A stretch of DNA of 61,322 bases from Saprospiraceae bacterium (GTDB lineage: Bacteria; Bacteroidota; Bacteroidia; Chitinophagales; Saprospiraceae): contig JAIYAV010000079.1 in NCBI GenBank assembly GCA_027488855.1, positions 1 through 61,322 on the forward strand, in the 5' to 3' direction. The notes under the pieces are model-generated. The model was not told where the DNA came from and searched no databases. It saw nothing but the letters and a program-made list of their open reading frames with translations. Shown piece after piece: positions 52,743 through 61,322 of the stretch. Numbering within the stretch: position 1 is the stretch's first letter; each line of letters begins with the position of its first letter. A program made the translations under genes and the position numbers.

Positions 52743-55214
52743 TTATAAATATGTAAAAATTGCCGTGGCTTTGCAGTCTGTATCTGGTACCAAACGAACC
52801 CAATGAGAAGAGAAGCCATCCGGAAATTGATAGGTAATCGTTTTACCTGTGGGCACTTCAATCGTTTTGTAGTGGTAAAAATCGCCATTTGCCAAAAAAT
52901 CAAGTTCGATTCTAAATTTTACAGTAGTTTTTGCATCATGGCTAAATTCAGCAACTTTTTTATCATAACCCGTCATTAAATAGGGGTCACTGTAAGTATT
53001 GGCCAAGACTTCACTGTTTTTCCACGGACCACCTTTGCCAACAGGTTTGCCGAGTTTCCATAAGTCGTCAATCTCGCCAAACCATAAGCCATGAGTTTGA
53101 TTAGCCGCCTTGAAAATATGACCATCAGGTTGGGAATCTGGCGAAATTCCACCCAATACCAACAGTCCACTCCATGTGCAAAAATCTTTGATGTTGAGCG
53201 AATGTGAGGCTACGGGTTTCATCCTGACATAATCAGGTGTACTGCTTTGGATATCATTTTTCCAACTCGCCACTCTAGGGACTTCAAAAAAAGTACCGTG
53301 TATATTGGCAAGAAACCGTTCTTGAACACACTCTCTTACGGTACGAATGTTATTGGTTTTACTAAATTCTTCTGCACCTTTGGGCAAACGATAAATAACT
53401 CCAGCATTTTTCACAATAACAGAAGCGTCATCTACCATCATTTCAGGAACAATACTATGGGTCGTTTTTAACTCTGAAATGCTGGTTTTATCTTCATTTT
53501 TAGGGATAAACATAAGCGTCGAATCCACTTCATAATAAGCCTCATTGCCTTGCTCATCAATGGATAGGTATTGTAAATTACGAGTAGGGAAACCTTGACG
53601 AATGATAGTAGTAGACGAATTGTTTTGTTTTTTTATAGTTTCAAGACCTTTGAATATTTCATACTCTTTGACATCAAAAATTCTATTTGAATAGGCATGA
53701 AAATAAGCAGTGGCTTTTATGTCTTTGTCACTGACTAAACGTATCCATTCGGATTTGAATTGACCCGGAAAATTTCGAGTTAAATATTGCCCGGCGTTTA
53801 ATTTGATGGATTCTACGGTTTTCCACTGATTATTACCGTTTTCATCCACTTCAATTTTAATCGTGGCAATTGGTGCTCCAGTCTGGTAAAGGTGTAAAGT
53901 CCGATTTTGAAAACTGTTGATGCTGAGGGGGTCACTCGGTTTGTTCGCAGCTACATAATCCTCTCGCCATACGCCTCCCCAACCGATAAGTGGCCCCTTG
54001 CGATTTAGCCTTTCCAATGAGGTAAAAATCAGGTTAGAGTTGGGCTGTCCGGGAACGTACTTCAGAATGCCATGCCAACTTGTTTCCTGGCTTGACAATA
54101 CAAGCTGATTATCCCAAACCGTGTAATCGGTTACGGTGCGAAGCATGGTATTCAACGGTTTTAGACCTGCCGAATTTTTATGCGAGAATGTAGCTGGAAA
54201 ATCAAAAAAACCGCCATTCATAAACATTAGATATTTCGAAGGTAGTATTTCTCTGATGCGTGGCCATTCTGTGTTTGAACCGTTCCGTCCTTCCAGCGTA
54301 TAGGTTGGTTTAAGGAAGCGATAATTTTGCCATTTCCCGGCATCTCTTACCGTTAAAAGCAGCGAACTTTTGTCCCACCCTGTAGCCCAAATAGGCTCAT
54401 CTTTGGTTTTTGCACCTGTTAGTCCGCCTGGACCCGTAACTTCTACATATTGATGACGAGCAATTAATTTCCAAGACTTCCCGTCCCACTCAGTGAGCGA
54501 ACCCCATACTTGTGGGCCTTTGGGTTTTGGACTTAAAAAAAGGCTATCTGCTTTGATTTCAATTTTTGCTATACCGAATGGGTCTGCATAATTCACGTTC
54601 CAATAGGGCGTGGGTGCAGACTCTTCACCATTGTTCGACATAACGAACACACCTTGACTCGTGTAAGCCCCTTTTGCATGCCAAGCCACTGCAGATTTCT
54701 TAAACAGTATTTTAGATTGTAGGGTATGAACATCCACCTCAAAGATGGCTCCTTCCTGAGTTAGATATAGAACTTTGTTTTCAGGGTCTGCCAAATGTCG
54801 GGTTACAGCGGTAAGCCTTCCTGACAGTTCTTTGCGAGGTACAACCCGCACTTTTCCTGTTCTATCAATAAAATAGCACCCAATGATCAGTTGGCCTGAC
54901 TCCTTGTGAATCATACGACAGGCGTGAGTGCCGCCTACACTTTCGGGGCGAACCTCATGTTGATAGTTCTCATCAATCGAATGTAGTTTATCTTTTCCTT
55001 CGAACAGGTCATGTGAAGTATAAGATAAATACCAGAGTTTACCTGCCCAAGGCACCAATGCCCCAATACCACATTCAGCCTGCGGTTTTGGGCTGTTAGG
55101 GGAAGAATTAAATGCCGCAAAAGCTGGATAGACACCCGAAATTTCGATCGGCTTTTGTTGGGCAAGAGCGAAATTGATGGTAAGCAGCAAACTGATAAAA
55201 ATTAACTTTTTCAT
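52743..55214 (-). CDS. Secreted protein of unknown family with two repeated C-terminal-type beta domains
   Basis: An 823-aa protein with signal peptide MKKLIFISLLLTINFALAQ. Residues about 20-400 look like a beta-propeller: LWYLSYTSHDLFEG, KVLYLTQEGAIFEVDVHTL, LTEWDGKSWKLIARHQYVEV, YTVWDNQLVLSSQE. A beta-sandwich-like module of about 90 residues occurs twice, near 435-520 (LTRNFPGQFKSEWIRLVSDK then IKATAYFHAY) and at the end (ITYQFPDGFSSHWVRLVPDT then CKATAIFTYL), each closing a propeller-like part. So the protein seems to be an internal duplication of propeller plus module. I recognise no characterised family. It lies between a SusCD regulatory unit and a beta-helix gene, so a glycan-related role is plausible. 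Confidence 0.7.
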   Translation of the reverse strand: MKKLIFISLLLTINFALAQQKPIEISGVYPAFAAFNSSPNSPKPQAECGIGALVPWAGKLWYLSYTSHDLFEGKDKLHSIDENYQHEVRPESVGGTHACRMIHKESGQLIIGCYFIDRTGKVRVVPRKELSGRLTAVTRHLADPENKVLYLTQEGAIFEVDVHTLQSKILFKKSAVAWHAKGAYTSQGVFVMSNNGEESAPTPYWNVNYADPFGIAKIEIKADSLFLSPKPKGPQVWGSLTEWDGKSWKLIARHQYVEVTGPGGLTGAKTKDEPIWATGWDKSSLLLTVRDAGKWQNYRFLKPTYTLEGRNGSNTEWPRIREILPSKYLMFMNGGFFDFPATFSHKNSAGLKPLNTMLRTVTDYTVWDNQLVLSSQETSWHGILKYVPGQPNSNLIFTSLERLNRKGPLIGWGGVWREDYVAANKPSDPLSINSFQNRTLHLYQTGAPIATIKIEVDENGNNQWKTVESIKLNAGQYLTRNFPGQFKSEWIRLVSDKDIKATAYFHAYSNRIFDVKEYEIFKGLETIKKQNNSSTTIIRQGFPTRNLQYLSIDEQGNEAYYEVDSTLMFIPKNEDKTSISELKTTHSIVPEMMVDDASVIVKNAGVIYRLPKGAEEFSKTNNIRTVRECVQERFLANIHGTFFEVPRVASWKNDIQSSTPDYVRMKPVASHSLNIKDFCTWSGLLVLGGISPDSQPDGHIFKAANQTHGLWFGEIDDLWKLGKPVGKGGPWKNSEVLANTYSDPYLMTGYDKKVAEFSHDAKTTVKFRIELDFLANGDFYHYKTIEVPTGKTITYQFPDGFSSHWVRLVPDTDCKATAIFTYL

Positions 55215-55220
55215 TGTTGG

Positions 55221-55280
55221 CTAAAGGATTGAATTATCAATTTCTCCCCATTCCGTTTTTGCTTCTGCATACATCAGTAA
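55221..55280 (-). pseudogene. SusD C-terminal fragment
   Basis: Nineteen codons plus stop read LLMYAEAKTEWGEIDNSIL, the highly characteristic SusD helix (LLMYAEAKxExGxID) that normally precedes the INxVRxRAG motif. It starts exactly at the edge of the hairpin at 55281. No other part of a SusD gene remains, so a second SusCD-type unit was probably destroyed here. Confidence 0.65.
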
Positions 55281-55325
55281 GCCCTGTATCCGAAGGCTTG
55301 GCCGCCAAGCTTTCGGATACAGGGC
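55281..55325. repeat. 21-bp-arm hairpin at the SusD fragment boundary
   Basis: GCCCTGTATCCGAAGGCTTG and the following base pair with 55305-55325 with one mismatch, leaving a 3-base loop (CCG). It marks the junction between the SusD fragment and unidentified DNA running to the IS91-type remnant. Hairpins near a junction like this occur at the ends of IS91-type elements, but no terminal sequence was confirmed. Confidence 0.6.
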
Positions 55326-55488
55326 AGTTGGACGAAGCCGCCGAGTATGCACAATCTTATGGGCAATGAATAAATCCGGTAGTCCTCGCATCGGAGCAGC
55401 CAATTGCGCTACACCGAATGGCGACTCCAATTGTGAGTCAAGATAAACAGCTTAGACTACAAATTCAAGCGTGTTTTTTGGGATATGG

Positions 55489-55593
55489 TCAAAAAAATAT
55501 CGGCTTACGCTGTTCCAGGCTGAGGGACTGACGGCGTGGATAGTCATCGCCCAGTCGATTGAATATATCGGCGAGTTGCCAGGGCGGGCACAT
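55489..55593 (-). mobile_element. IS91-family transposase N-terminal remnant
   Basis: The 34-codon frame encodes PPWQLADIFNRLGDDYPRRQ and SLSLEQRKPIFF, then a TGA. The shifted frame continues with FDHIPKNTLEF. IS91-type transposases open with a segment of the form (Y/W)ELADIFRxYGxxYRxxHxLxxxQxKVMxDIxxCRT, which this resembles closely. The zinc-binding and catalytic parts are lost. With the hairpin and SusD fragment it fills the 425-bp gap between the 823-aa and 852-aa protein genes; 55326-55488 shows nothing else recognisable. Confidence 0.5.
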
Positions 55594-55639
55594 AGCTCAG
55601 GCCTTGTACCCTGATGAGTAAGAAAAGTGGCAGGTTTCA

Positions 55640-58198
55640 TCAGTTTGTTAGCCTAAATGATTCTAATTTAATGGGCACAGCTCCCGTTGTTCTATAGATG
55701 AAGTACAAATCATGTGTACCTGTTATACTTCTACTATCAATTGGAATAATATTTTCCTTTATCGAACTACTTGTATTGGTTGGATACATGAGTCCCAATA
55801 GTTCACCAGTTAGGCTATCTAAGCGGATTTCAAGAACCGATTCGTTTGTGGAAAGACTTATCCCTTCTTTGTATTTTTCAAAAAATATAGAGTGAAAATG
55901 GCCAATCTCTTTATCCTCACCACCTTTAAACAGAAAAAATACATCATGCACACCGTTCAACTCTTTTGGTAGCGCATTTTTTACTTCTACAAATGGATAA
56001 AGACCATCGCTCGTTTTGACTGAACCAGCATAAGGTAGTGGAACGGTATGAACAGTTTTGCTGTTAAGGCTATCCAATTTTATATCAATCCATTTATTTT
56101 TAGCATTGTCACTCGCAAATAGAAATCGCAACTGTTGATAGCCAGTCCCTAAATCTAATTTTTTGAACTTGATAAAATGACCGTCAACAACGCCTTTAAT
56201 TCGGCTGTGTTTGTCTGTAATTTTATTAGAAGACCGCTCAATATCCTCTTTATTATTGCCTACATTGTAGTAAGTGTAGCCTTTGGTTGGATTTACAACC
56301 TTGTTACCCAAACCCTTAGCTAGCCACTTATTGATTTGGGCGTCATCCAGCGAAAACCGCAAAACCAATGATTTAACAGAACTATCGAACGGGATTTTTT
56401 CCATTTTGCCTGTCGCACTTTCTGTCAGTATTTTATTCATTTCTTTTTTGTAAATGATTTTATTCTCCCACAAAGGAACATCAGGTTTGTTTAGGGTATT
56501 GTGGCCAAATTCAAAAGGCTTGTTGTCGGGAAAATCCGTGTTTTTTAATGTTTGGACAGAGCCTTCATAATTTTTTAAGTAGCGGTTATTGGCTTCCCAT
56601 GTTACATTCACTGCCGGGGCGTTGAACAAGTAAGGAATATCGACTGTTCCCGGCTTTGACCAAATCAAGTTGTGATGATTCACTAAATTTTGTGTGTTGT
56701 TGTCCCAATACACCAGGCCAAGTTTCCATTTGTACTTTATGACCATGATGTCATAGCAGTCATGCACCGCATTGTACGAAAACTCGGTTGGCTTACCATA
56801 AGCTCCTACATTTACCGAAAAAGAGCTCAACAACCCACCATCTCTGGCTTGAATCATTCCGTTATAAATATGATTATGGGTAATTAATGACCCTCCTAAC
56901 GCAATAGGGTTACCTGTTTTTGATTCTTTGTCTCCCGCAAACCATAAACAGAATCGCCCTGTATTGCTTATCGTGTTATAGGAGATAATGTGATTGCCCG
57001 AATACAATTCATTAGTCCCTCTAATAAAAATACCCGATGAATACGAACCTGCATAGCCAGTTTCATTGATGTTATTATTGTGAATCGTGTGTGAATGCCC
57101 AAAAAGATACATACCTGCACCAGCACTGAAACTGATTTCTGAATTCAGAATACCATTGTGCTCACCGCTGATGTACAAGCCTTTTTCGGGCTTTTCTGAG
57201 GCAGCTCCCCCTAGTCCACCACCACCGTCGGTGACGATGGTATAATGGCTTATGTAGCTCATTTTTGAGGCATCGATGGTACAGTAGGACGCATTGTGCA
57301 TCAGTACTGATGCCGCTTTGATGTCAATGCCCTTGACTGTAATATGGCTTTGGTTAGAAAAATCAAAAGCAATTTGCCTTCTTTTAAATTCTGTTGCCTT
57401 TTCAGGGTTTGTACCCAACGGAGGTATGAATATTAGTTTTGTACCATCAAGTATCCATTCGTTGGGTACATCTAAGGCGGCCTTAACCCCTACCAGCATA
57501 CCTCTTCCTTCTTCTACTTTAACTGTTCTCATTGGGTAAAACCACCAGTTTTTTGTTTTTTCCGACAATGCTAATGTTGAAGAGTCGGATTGGGTAACGA
57601 TTGCGGTTTGGGCAGACCAACCAGAATTATGAAAACCATAATAAATGGCTCCTTTCCAAGCATTTTTTGGGAATGTTTTTATGGATTCGCTCACTAAATG
57701 GTCTGCATCGAGTAAGCTAAAATGGGTGAATGTAGGCTGTAACTTGCTCAATCCACCAACCGGTAATTCGAGTGATTGAGCGGGTACATTAGGGAAGCGG
57801 GCTTCAATCATTACCTCATTGTCGCAAAACAATTGGTTTTTACCTAATCCCATAGTCCAATCTACTCTTGTTTGCCAGGTTCCATCATCATTCTTTTTCC
57901 AACCTGTAACCAAGTCTAAACCAGATACAACCACTTTTTGCCCTTGATAGTTGGTTATCAATAGAGGTTGCTCAAGTTCACCAGATTGAGAAAAAGTAAC
58001 CGTTTCACGATATATGCCTTCCATGACATAGCATTTATCACCTGCTTGCATTCTATCAACGGCATATTGTATGGTACGGAAAGGTTTTTTAGCTTCTGTA
58101 CCCGAATTCTTGTTTGAACCCGAGACCGAGACATAATAGTCCGTGGCAAAGGAATTTAGGGGGATAAAAAGCAGACAAAGAAGAATGTTCTTATTCAT
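55640..58198 (-). CDS. Secreted parallel beta-helix protein with CBM6-like C-terminus
   Basis: An 852-aa protein with a signal peptide ending NSFA (about residue 18). The N-terminal beta-helix opens with YYVSVSGSNKNSGTEAKKPF and RTIQYAVDRMQAGDKCYVME, typical of right-handed helix enzymes (DUF1565/PL6-like entry), and runs to about residue 560 (SYCTIDASKMSYISHYTIVT, NGILNSEISFSAGAGMYLFG). About 600-852 hold two CBM6-like beta-sandwich halves (YQQLRFLFASDNAKNKWIDI, NGVHDVFFLFKGG; THDLYFIYRTTGAVPIKLES). A polysaccharide lyase or glycosidase role on an acidic or branched glycan is likely but substrate is not predictable. Confidence 0.82.
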   Translation of the reverse strand: MNKNILLCLLFIPLNSFATDYYVSVSGSNKNSGTEAKKPFRTIQYAVDRMQAGDKCYVMEGIYRETVTFSQSGELEQPLLITNYQGQKVVVSGLDLVTGWKKNDDGTWQTRVDWTMGLGKNQLFCDNEVMIEARFPNVPAQSLELPVGGLSKLQPTFTHFSLLDADHLVSESIKTFPKNAWKGAIYYGFHNSGWSAQTAIVTQSDSSTLALSEKTKNWWFYPMRTVKVEEGRGMLVGVKAALDVPNEWILDGTKLIFIPPLGTNPEKATEFKRRQIAFDFSNQSHITVKGIDIKAASVLMHNASYCTIDASKMSYISHYTIVTDGGGGLGGAASEKPEKGLYISGEHNGILNSEISFSAGAGMYLFGHSHTIHNNNINETGYAGSYSSGIFIRGTNELYSGNHIISYNTISNTGRFCLWFAGDKESKTGNPIALGGSLITHNHIYNGMIQARDGGLLSSFSVNVGAYGKPTEFSYNAVHDCYDIMVIKYKWKLGLVYWDNNTQNLVNHHNLIWSKPGTVDIPYLFNAPAVNVTWEANNRYLKNYEGSVQTLKNTDFPDNKPFEFGHNTLNKPDVPLWENKIIYKKEMNKILTESATGKMEKIPFDSSVKSLVLRFSLDDAQINKWLAKGLGNKVVNPTKGYTYYNVGNNKEDIERSSNKITDKHSRIKGVVDGHFIKFKKLDLGTGYQQLRFLFASDNAKNKWIDIKLDSLNSKTVHTVPLPYAGSVKTSDGLYPFVEVKNALPKELNGVHDVFFLFKGGEDKEIGHFHSIFFEKYKEGISLSTNESVLEIRLDSLTGELLGLMYPTNTSSSIKENIIPIDSRSITGTHDLYFIYRTTGAVPIKLESFRLTN

Positions 58199-58319
58199 GT
58201 CGATATCAATTTAAACCGTTTGGGGTACTTTTTTAGCGATTCAGCGGGGTCTTTCGCTACAGGTATTGGTTTAGAGCTGTTGGCCCCGCCATAAACCACC
58301 GTTCATTTATGTTCCTTCA

Positions 58320-61082
58320 TCACTTTACCAATAATTTGGAAGCCAAGCCGTATCCCTCTGTTGTCCATGCTTTTACGACATAGGCTCCGGGGGAAAACCG
58401 GCTTTGATGGAGCTTAAAAATTGCTTCAGTTCCTTTAATCGAGCGACCTTCTTGCTGATGTATCAATCGCCCAGTAAAGTCATAAACGGCCAGATGAATT
58501 TCCTCCGTAGTTGGATATCCTGTCAGCTTAATTGACAATTCATCTCCTTGGTGAAAAGGATTCGGATAAACGCTCAATGTTGATTTTGGTACGATGCGAT
58601 TCGGATCATCGGTGTGGGTAGTTGTTAACAAACTCAATAAAACAACAGATGAAAAAGGAGGAATAACGATTGTATTTCCAGCGAAAAAAGTGACACCGCG
58701 AGCAGTGATATAGTTTTGATCGGCTGTAATGAATCTATTTTCACTGGTGGTGTTGAATTCAAACCGAACTCGATTATCGGGATTTACCAGGGCCACTTCA
58801 TACAACTCAATATTGTCCAGCAATACCGTACCGTCTTCTGGGTCGATGTTAACAAATAAACTTGGTTTTTCTTGTGTCATGGTGGCACGGATGGATAATT
58901 CAATGTCTTTGCGTTCGGTTCTGCTGGACACCGTATAGCTTTTTGAGCCAAATGGATAAGGGGCGATATTTTGAATAAAAAAGGTATTCAACAACCCTTC
59001 TTTGGAGGTTTTTACACTCATTTTTAGCACATAATCTTTCCCATTGGTAATTGCAGGTAGCAAAGTCTGAATACGAGAAGGCACTTTACCGTTGCTTGAG
59101 ACCTTAAATGATAAACACCCGCCATCCAGTTGGTCAGGAACCCATTCTAAACTAGAGGTATTGCCCACAGGATCCCATTTGCTCCAGGTATTGGTGTTCA
59201 TTGAAAAAAAACTGTTCGTGATCAAATTCGGAGAAAGCGTTTTCTCGATTAAGGAAAAATTGCGGGGAGCGCGCTTGGCGTTTTTGTCGTAGCCACTAAA
59301 AGATCGCCACTCATCCAAGTTAAACGACAGCGATTTTTGAGTCACTAAAGGGTTGTAAATGTACCTGATGTATCCTTCTTTTAGGAAAGGATTACAATAA
59401 ATGTTATTATCCATAATGCCCAGTCTAGCCAGGGTTGTGGTATCCCTGGTTTGAAATGTCAGTAGGGTTTTAGTGGCGTCCAAGCTACTGGAAGCCAGTA
59501 TGTTGTTTTGAATATCACAATCTACTACAGGAAAAGTTGGTGCGAGGTTGTCGTGCGTAATTTTCAAGGCAAAGGAACAACCAAAAACAGTATTATTTTT
59601 GACAGAGCACTTCCGTGCATTGTGGACATAGATTCCATTATTGCTACAATAAGCCACGGTATTGCCTTTGACTTCAACATTGGGGGATCGATCATCGATA
59701 TAAATCCCTTCTACGGGCGGACGCGGGTTATTGTTGGTTCCTGCCGATGCACCAATTCCATAAAGCACTAAGTTATTGGTCACTTTCCGATTGTCGGGTT
59801 CGGTTTTTCCATCGCTCCAAGTGTAGATTCCTCCTCCATCATCAATGGTGAGACAAAAATAGCGGATTACATTTTCATTAATCAGCACATTGCTTCCCCC
59901 AAAACGAATGGGGATATAACCCGTAGAATCAATCGTGTTTCGCTCAACAGTAGTTCCAGCACCCGCAAGAATAGCCATTCCCATTTGGCCGCTTTGCGCC
60001 ATTCCAGGAACGCAACCGGTAGCACGGATGGTATTGCCTTTAATCAGGCATTGATCTCCGCTAGCAACAATGCCGTTGTTTTGCGTTTGTTGAAATTCAT
60101 TATTGAGGATGGCGTTTCCAATGCCGTTTTTCCCGCCGGGGATCATGGTTATGGCATTGATGCCTGAGCCCCAGAAATTGCAGTTTTGAATGGTTAGGTT
60201 ATTGACCTGAAAAGCGTATATGGCATTTATTTTAGCTCCTCGCAAGTCAAAGCCATCGATTATTAAGTTTTCTTGATTGTTGATGCTGATGTATTGCTCC
60301 ACAAAAGCAAGTTTGACGTCCAAATCTTTGGGATTTTTCTGGGTATACAAAAAAATTGAGTTTTCAAAAATGCACCATTCCCCTTCCCTATCCAGCGTCA
60401 GCGGATGGTTTTGAAAAAAGTACCCAAAATTATCGGTGATTTCATAGGTCGCATCTTTTTGAAGTTCAATTGTTGTATTGACATGTTTTGCAACCAATCT
60501 TCTCTCCAACGTCCAATGCTTGGTTCGAATTACAGCCTCTGCGCCTGCCCAATTGGGTTTAGCGGGCAGATTATTATCCACAAATTCTTTTTTAGAGCCG
60601 ACGGGATGAGCAGATACTTTTAAATAGCCACCATCTTCTGCATCCGCATTAGGGTATCGGCCATATGCTTGTAATCGATCGTTAATCATCAACGCAGTAG
60701 GTGAGCTATTAAAGGTGGCGTTACTCGTCTGCCAGGTATTGTTATCAATGAATCGCCAACTTTTTAGGTCTAAACGGCCATCAAGTATAGGTTTTTTTCC
60801 CTCGCCATAGCCGCCAAAAAAAATGGGTTTGTCTTTGGTGCCCGAAACTTTAATCACTATCAAACCCGAAAAGACATCACCCCGTTTAAATAAAACGTTA
60901 TCCCCTGGCTTTAGGATACCCATAATGGCATTCAATTTATCAATAGACTGCCAGGGTGTATTGGGACTTTGGGCCTGTTCGGCTGTACGTGAATCAACTC
61001 CATTAGTAGTAGAAAAATAGTATGTAGCAGCTTGCATTGATATTTGCATGAATAGCAATGCCCCCAAGATGATCTTTTTCAT
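58320..61082 (-). CDS. Secreted parallel beta-helix protein with type IX sorting domain
   Basis: A 920-aa protein. The signal peptide ends SMQAA (about residue 19). The beta-helix covers about 25-560 (TPWQSIDKLNAIMGILKPGD, VLFKRGDVFSGLIVIK, CSNNGIYVHNARKCSVKNNT). A carbohydrate-binding-like beta-sandwich follows at about 600-730 (NLITNSFFSMNTNTWSKWD, GTVLLDNIELYEV), and the protein ends in a T9SS domain (LSVYPNPFHQGDELSI, VYDFTGRLIHQQ, FSPGAYVVKAWT). Its first 300 residues are clearly paralogous to the 2116-aa protein (shared WQS, LFKRGDVF, PNWAG, EGEW). It is the most upstream gene seen of the minus-strand locus. Confidence 0.88.
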   Translation of the reverse strand: MKKIILGALLFMQISMQAATYYFSTTNGVDSRTAEQAQSPNTPWQSIDKLNAIMGILKPGDNVLFKRGDVFSGLIVIKVSGTKDKPIFFGGYGEGKKPILDGRLDLKSWRFIDNNTWQTSNATFNSSPTALMINDRLQAYGRYPNADAEDGGYLKVSAHPVGSKKEFVDNNLPAKPNWAGAEAVIRTKHWTLERRLVAKHVNTTIELQKDATYEITDNFGYFFQNHPLTLDREGEWCIFENSIFLYTQKNPKDLDVKLAFVEQYISINNQENLIIDGFDLRGAKINAIYAFQVNNLTIQNCNFWGSGINAITMIPGGKNGIGNAILNNEFQQTQNNGIVASGDQCLIKGNTIRATGCVPGMAQSGQMGMAILAGAGTTVERNTIDSTGYIPIRFGGSNVLINENVIRYFCLTIDDGGGIYTWSDGKTEPDNRKVTNNLVLYGIGASAGTNNNPRPPVEGIYIDDRSPNVEVKGNTVAYCSNNGIYVHNARKCSVKNNTVFGCSFALKITHDNLAPTFPVVDCDIQNNILASSSLDATKTLLTFQTRDTTTLARLGIMDNNIYCNPFLKEGYIRYIYNPLVTQKSLSFNLDEWRSFSGYDKNAKRAPRNFSLIEKTLSPNLITNSFFSMNTNTWSKWDPVGNTSSLEWVPDQLDGGCLSFKVSSNGKVPSRIQTLLPAITNGKDYVLKMSVKTSKEGLLNTFFIQNIAPYPFGSKSYTVSSRTERKDIELSIRATMTQEKPSLFVNIDPEDGTVLLDNIELYEVALVNPDNRVRFEFNTTSENRFITADQNYITARGVTFFAGNTIVIPPFSSVVLLSLLTTTHTDDPNRIVPKSTLSVYPNPFHQGDELSIKLTGYPTTEEIHLAVYDFTGRLIHQQEGRSIKGTEAIFKLHQSRFSPGAYVVKAWTTEGYGLASKLLVK

Positions 61083-61142
61083 GCTCTAGATTTGATAAAG
61101 TTACTTAAACAACGGCATCAATTTTATCACGCACACAATCCA

Positions 61143-61272
61143 CTAAGGGGCAATAAAAAAATAAGTGATCATTTTGCCAGGGGATTAGATAAGTAAACGT
61201 TTCATTTAAAGTGCCTTATCTAATCCTCTGGCTCAGGAAAAATGATCACTTATTTTTGCCCCACTACTAAGG
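61143..61272. mobile_element. MITE-like hairpin element with 35-bp end
   Basis: The left part 61143-61192 (CTAAGGGGCAATAAAAAAAT..., ATTAGATAAG) and right part 61216-61272 are imperfect inverted repeats. The last 35 bp (61238-61272) equal the complement of 38106-38140 exactly. It lies about 60 bp upstream of the 920-aa protein gene, so it may influence that gene's promoter region. Confidence 0.75.
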
Positions 61273-61322
61273 AACAGGAATGAAATAAAGTAAACAAGTT
61301 GACTGAGCTATTTTTTGATTTG
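61265..61322. repeat. Dispersed 55-bp repeat, copy 2 (cut by window end)
   Basis: From ACTAAGGAACAGGAATGAAA onward the sequence parallels 29649-29703 with several substitutions and a small insertion. It abuts and slightly overlaps the MITE-like element. The window ends inside it. Confidence 0.55.

Overview
The window looks like a chromosomal segment of a Bacteroidota bacterium, most likely a Saprospiraceae-type gliding or filament-forming organism (Haliscomenobacter-like). I infer this from type IX secretion C-terminal sorting domains (743-, 2116- and 920-aa proteins), a SusC/SusD pair under an ECF sigma factor and FecR-type anti-sigma factor, TAnnTTTG-like promoter boxes, the absence of Shine-Dalgarno sequences before most starts, and a tRNA gene with no encoded CCA. 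No species can be named from the sequence alone.

Left part (1-19.4 kb): GC-richer, housekeeping-like single genes, mostly not in operons. These are a secreted sugar-isomerase-fold protein, a DEAD-box helicase, a beta-lactamase-fold/YdjC-deacetylase fusion, two unknown 244-aa proteins, tRNA-Arg(CCT), a truncated Rpn-type nuclease, an FG-GAP/T9SS protein, arginine decarboxylase, a MazG-like pyrophosphohydrolase, an M28 peptidase, an EamA transporter, an esterase and an ABC1/UbiB kinase. Almost every gap here holds a long perfect or near-perfect palindrome. At least six unrelated families are present, two in several copies, and one insertion is bounded by a 20-bp direct repeat.

Middle (19.4-32.9 kb): a LacI-type regulator with an unusual N-terminal zinc ribbon is divergent from a tight four-gene operon. 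The operon encodes a secreted alpha/alpha-barrel-like protein, a sodium:solute symporter, a GH2 glycosidase and an FAD-dependent oxidoreductase, probably a complete uptake and breakdown route for one glycoside. A more AT-rich pirin / old-yellow-enzyme pair with a convergent AraC regulator follows.

Right part (32.9-61.3 kb): AT-richer and entirely on the minus strand, a polysaccharide-use locus. Reading in the direction of transcription, a parallel beta-helix T9SS protein, a beta-helix protein with CBM6-like tail, and an unfamiliar 823-aa secreted protein come first. They are followed by ECF sigma, FecR anti-sigma, SusC with STN domain, SusD, a 2116-aa beta-helix/FN3/CBM3 protein, a Tat-exported polysaccharide pyruvyl transferase family protein, an M61 peptidase and a GH28-like beta-helix protein. 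The locus carries much debris: a duplicated 0.46-kb segment, two pyruvyl-transferase gene fragments, a SusD fragment, an IS91-type transposase fragment, a frameshifted outer-membrane-protein fragment and MITE-like hairpin elements sharing a perfect 35-bp end. It appears to have been built by repeated duplication, insertion and deletion.
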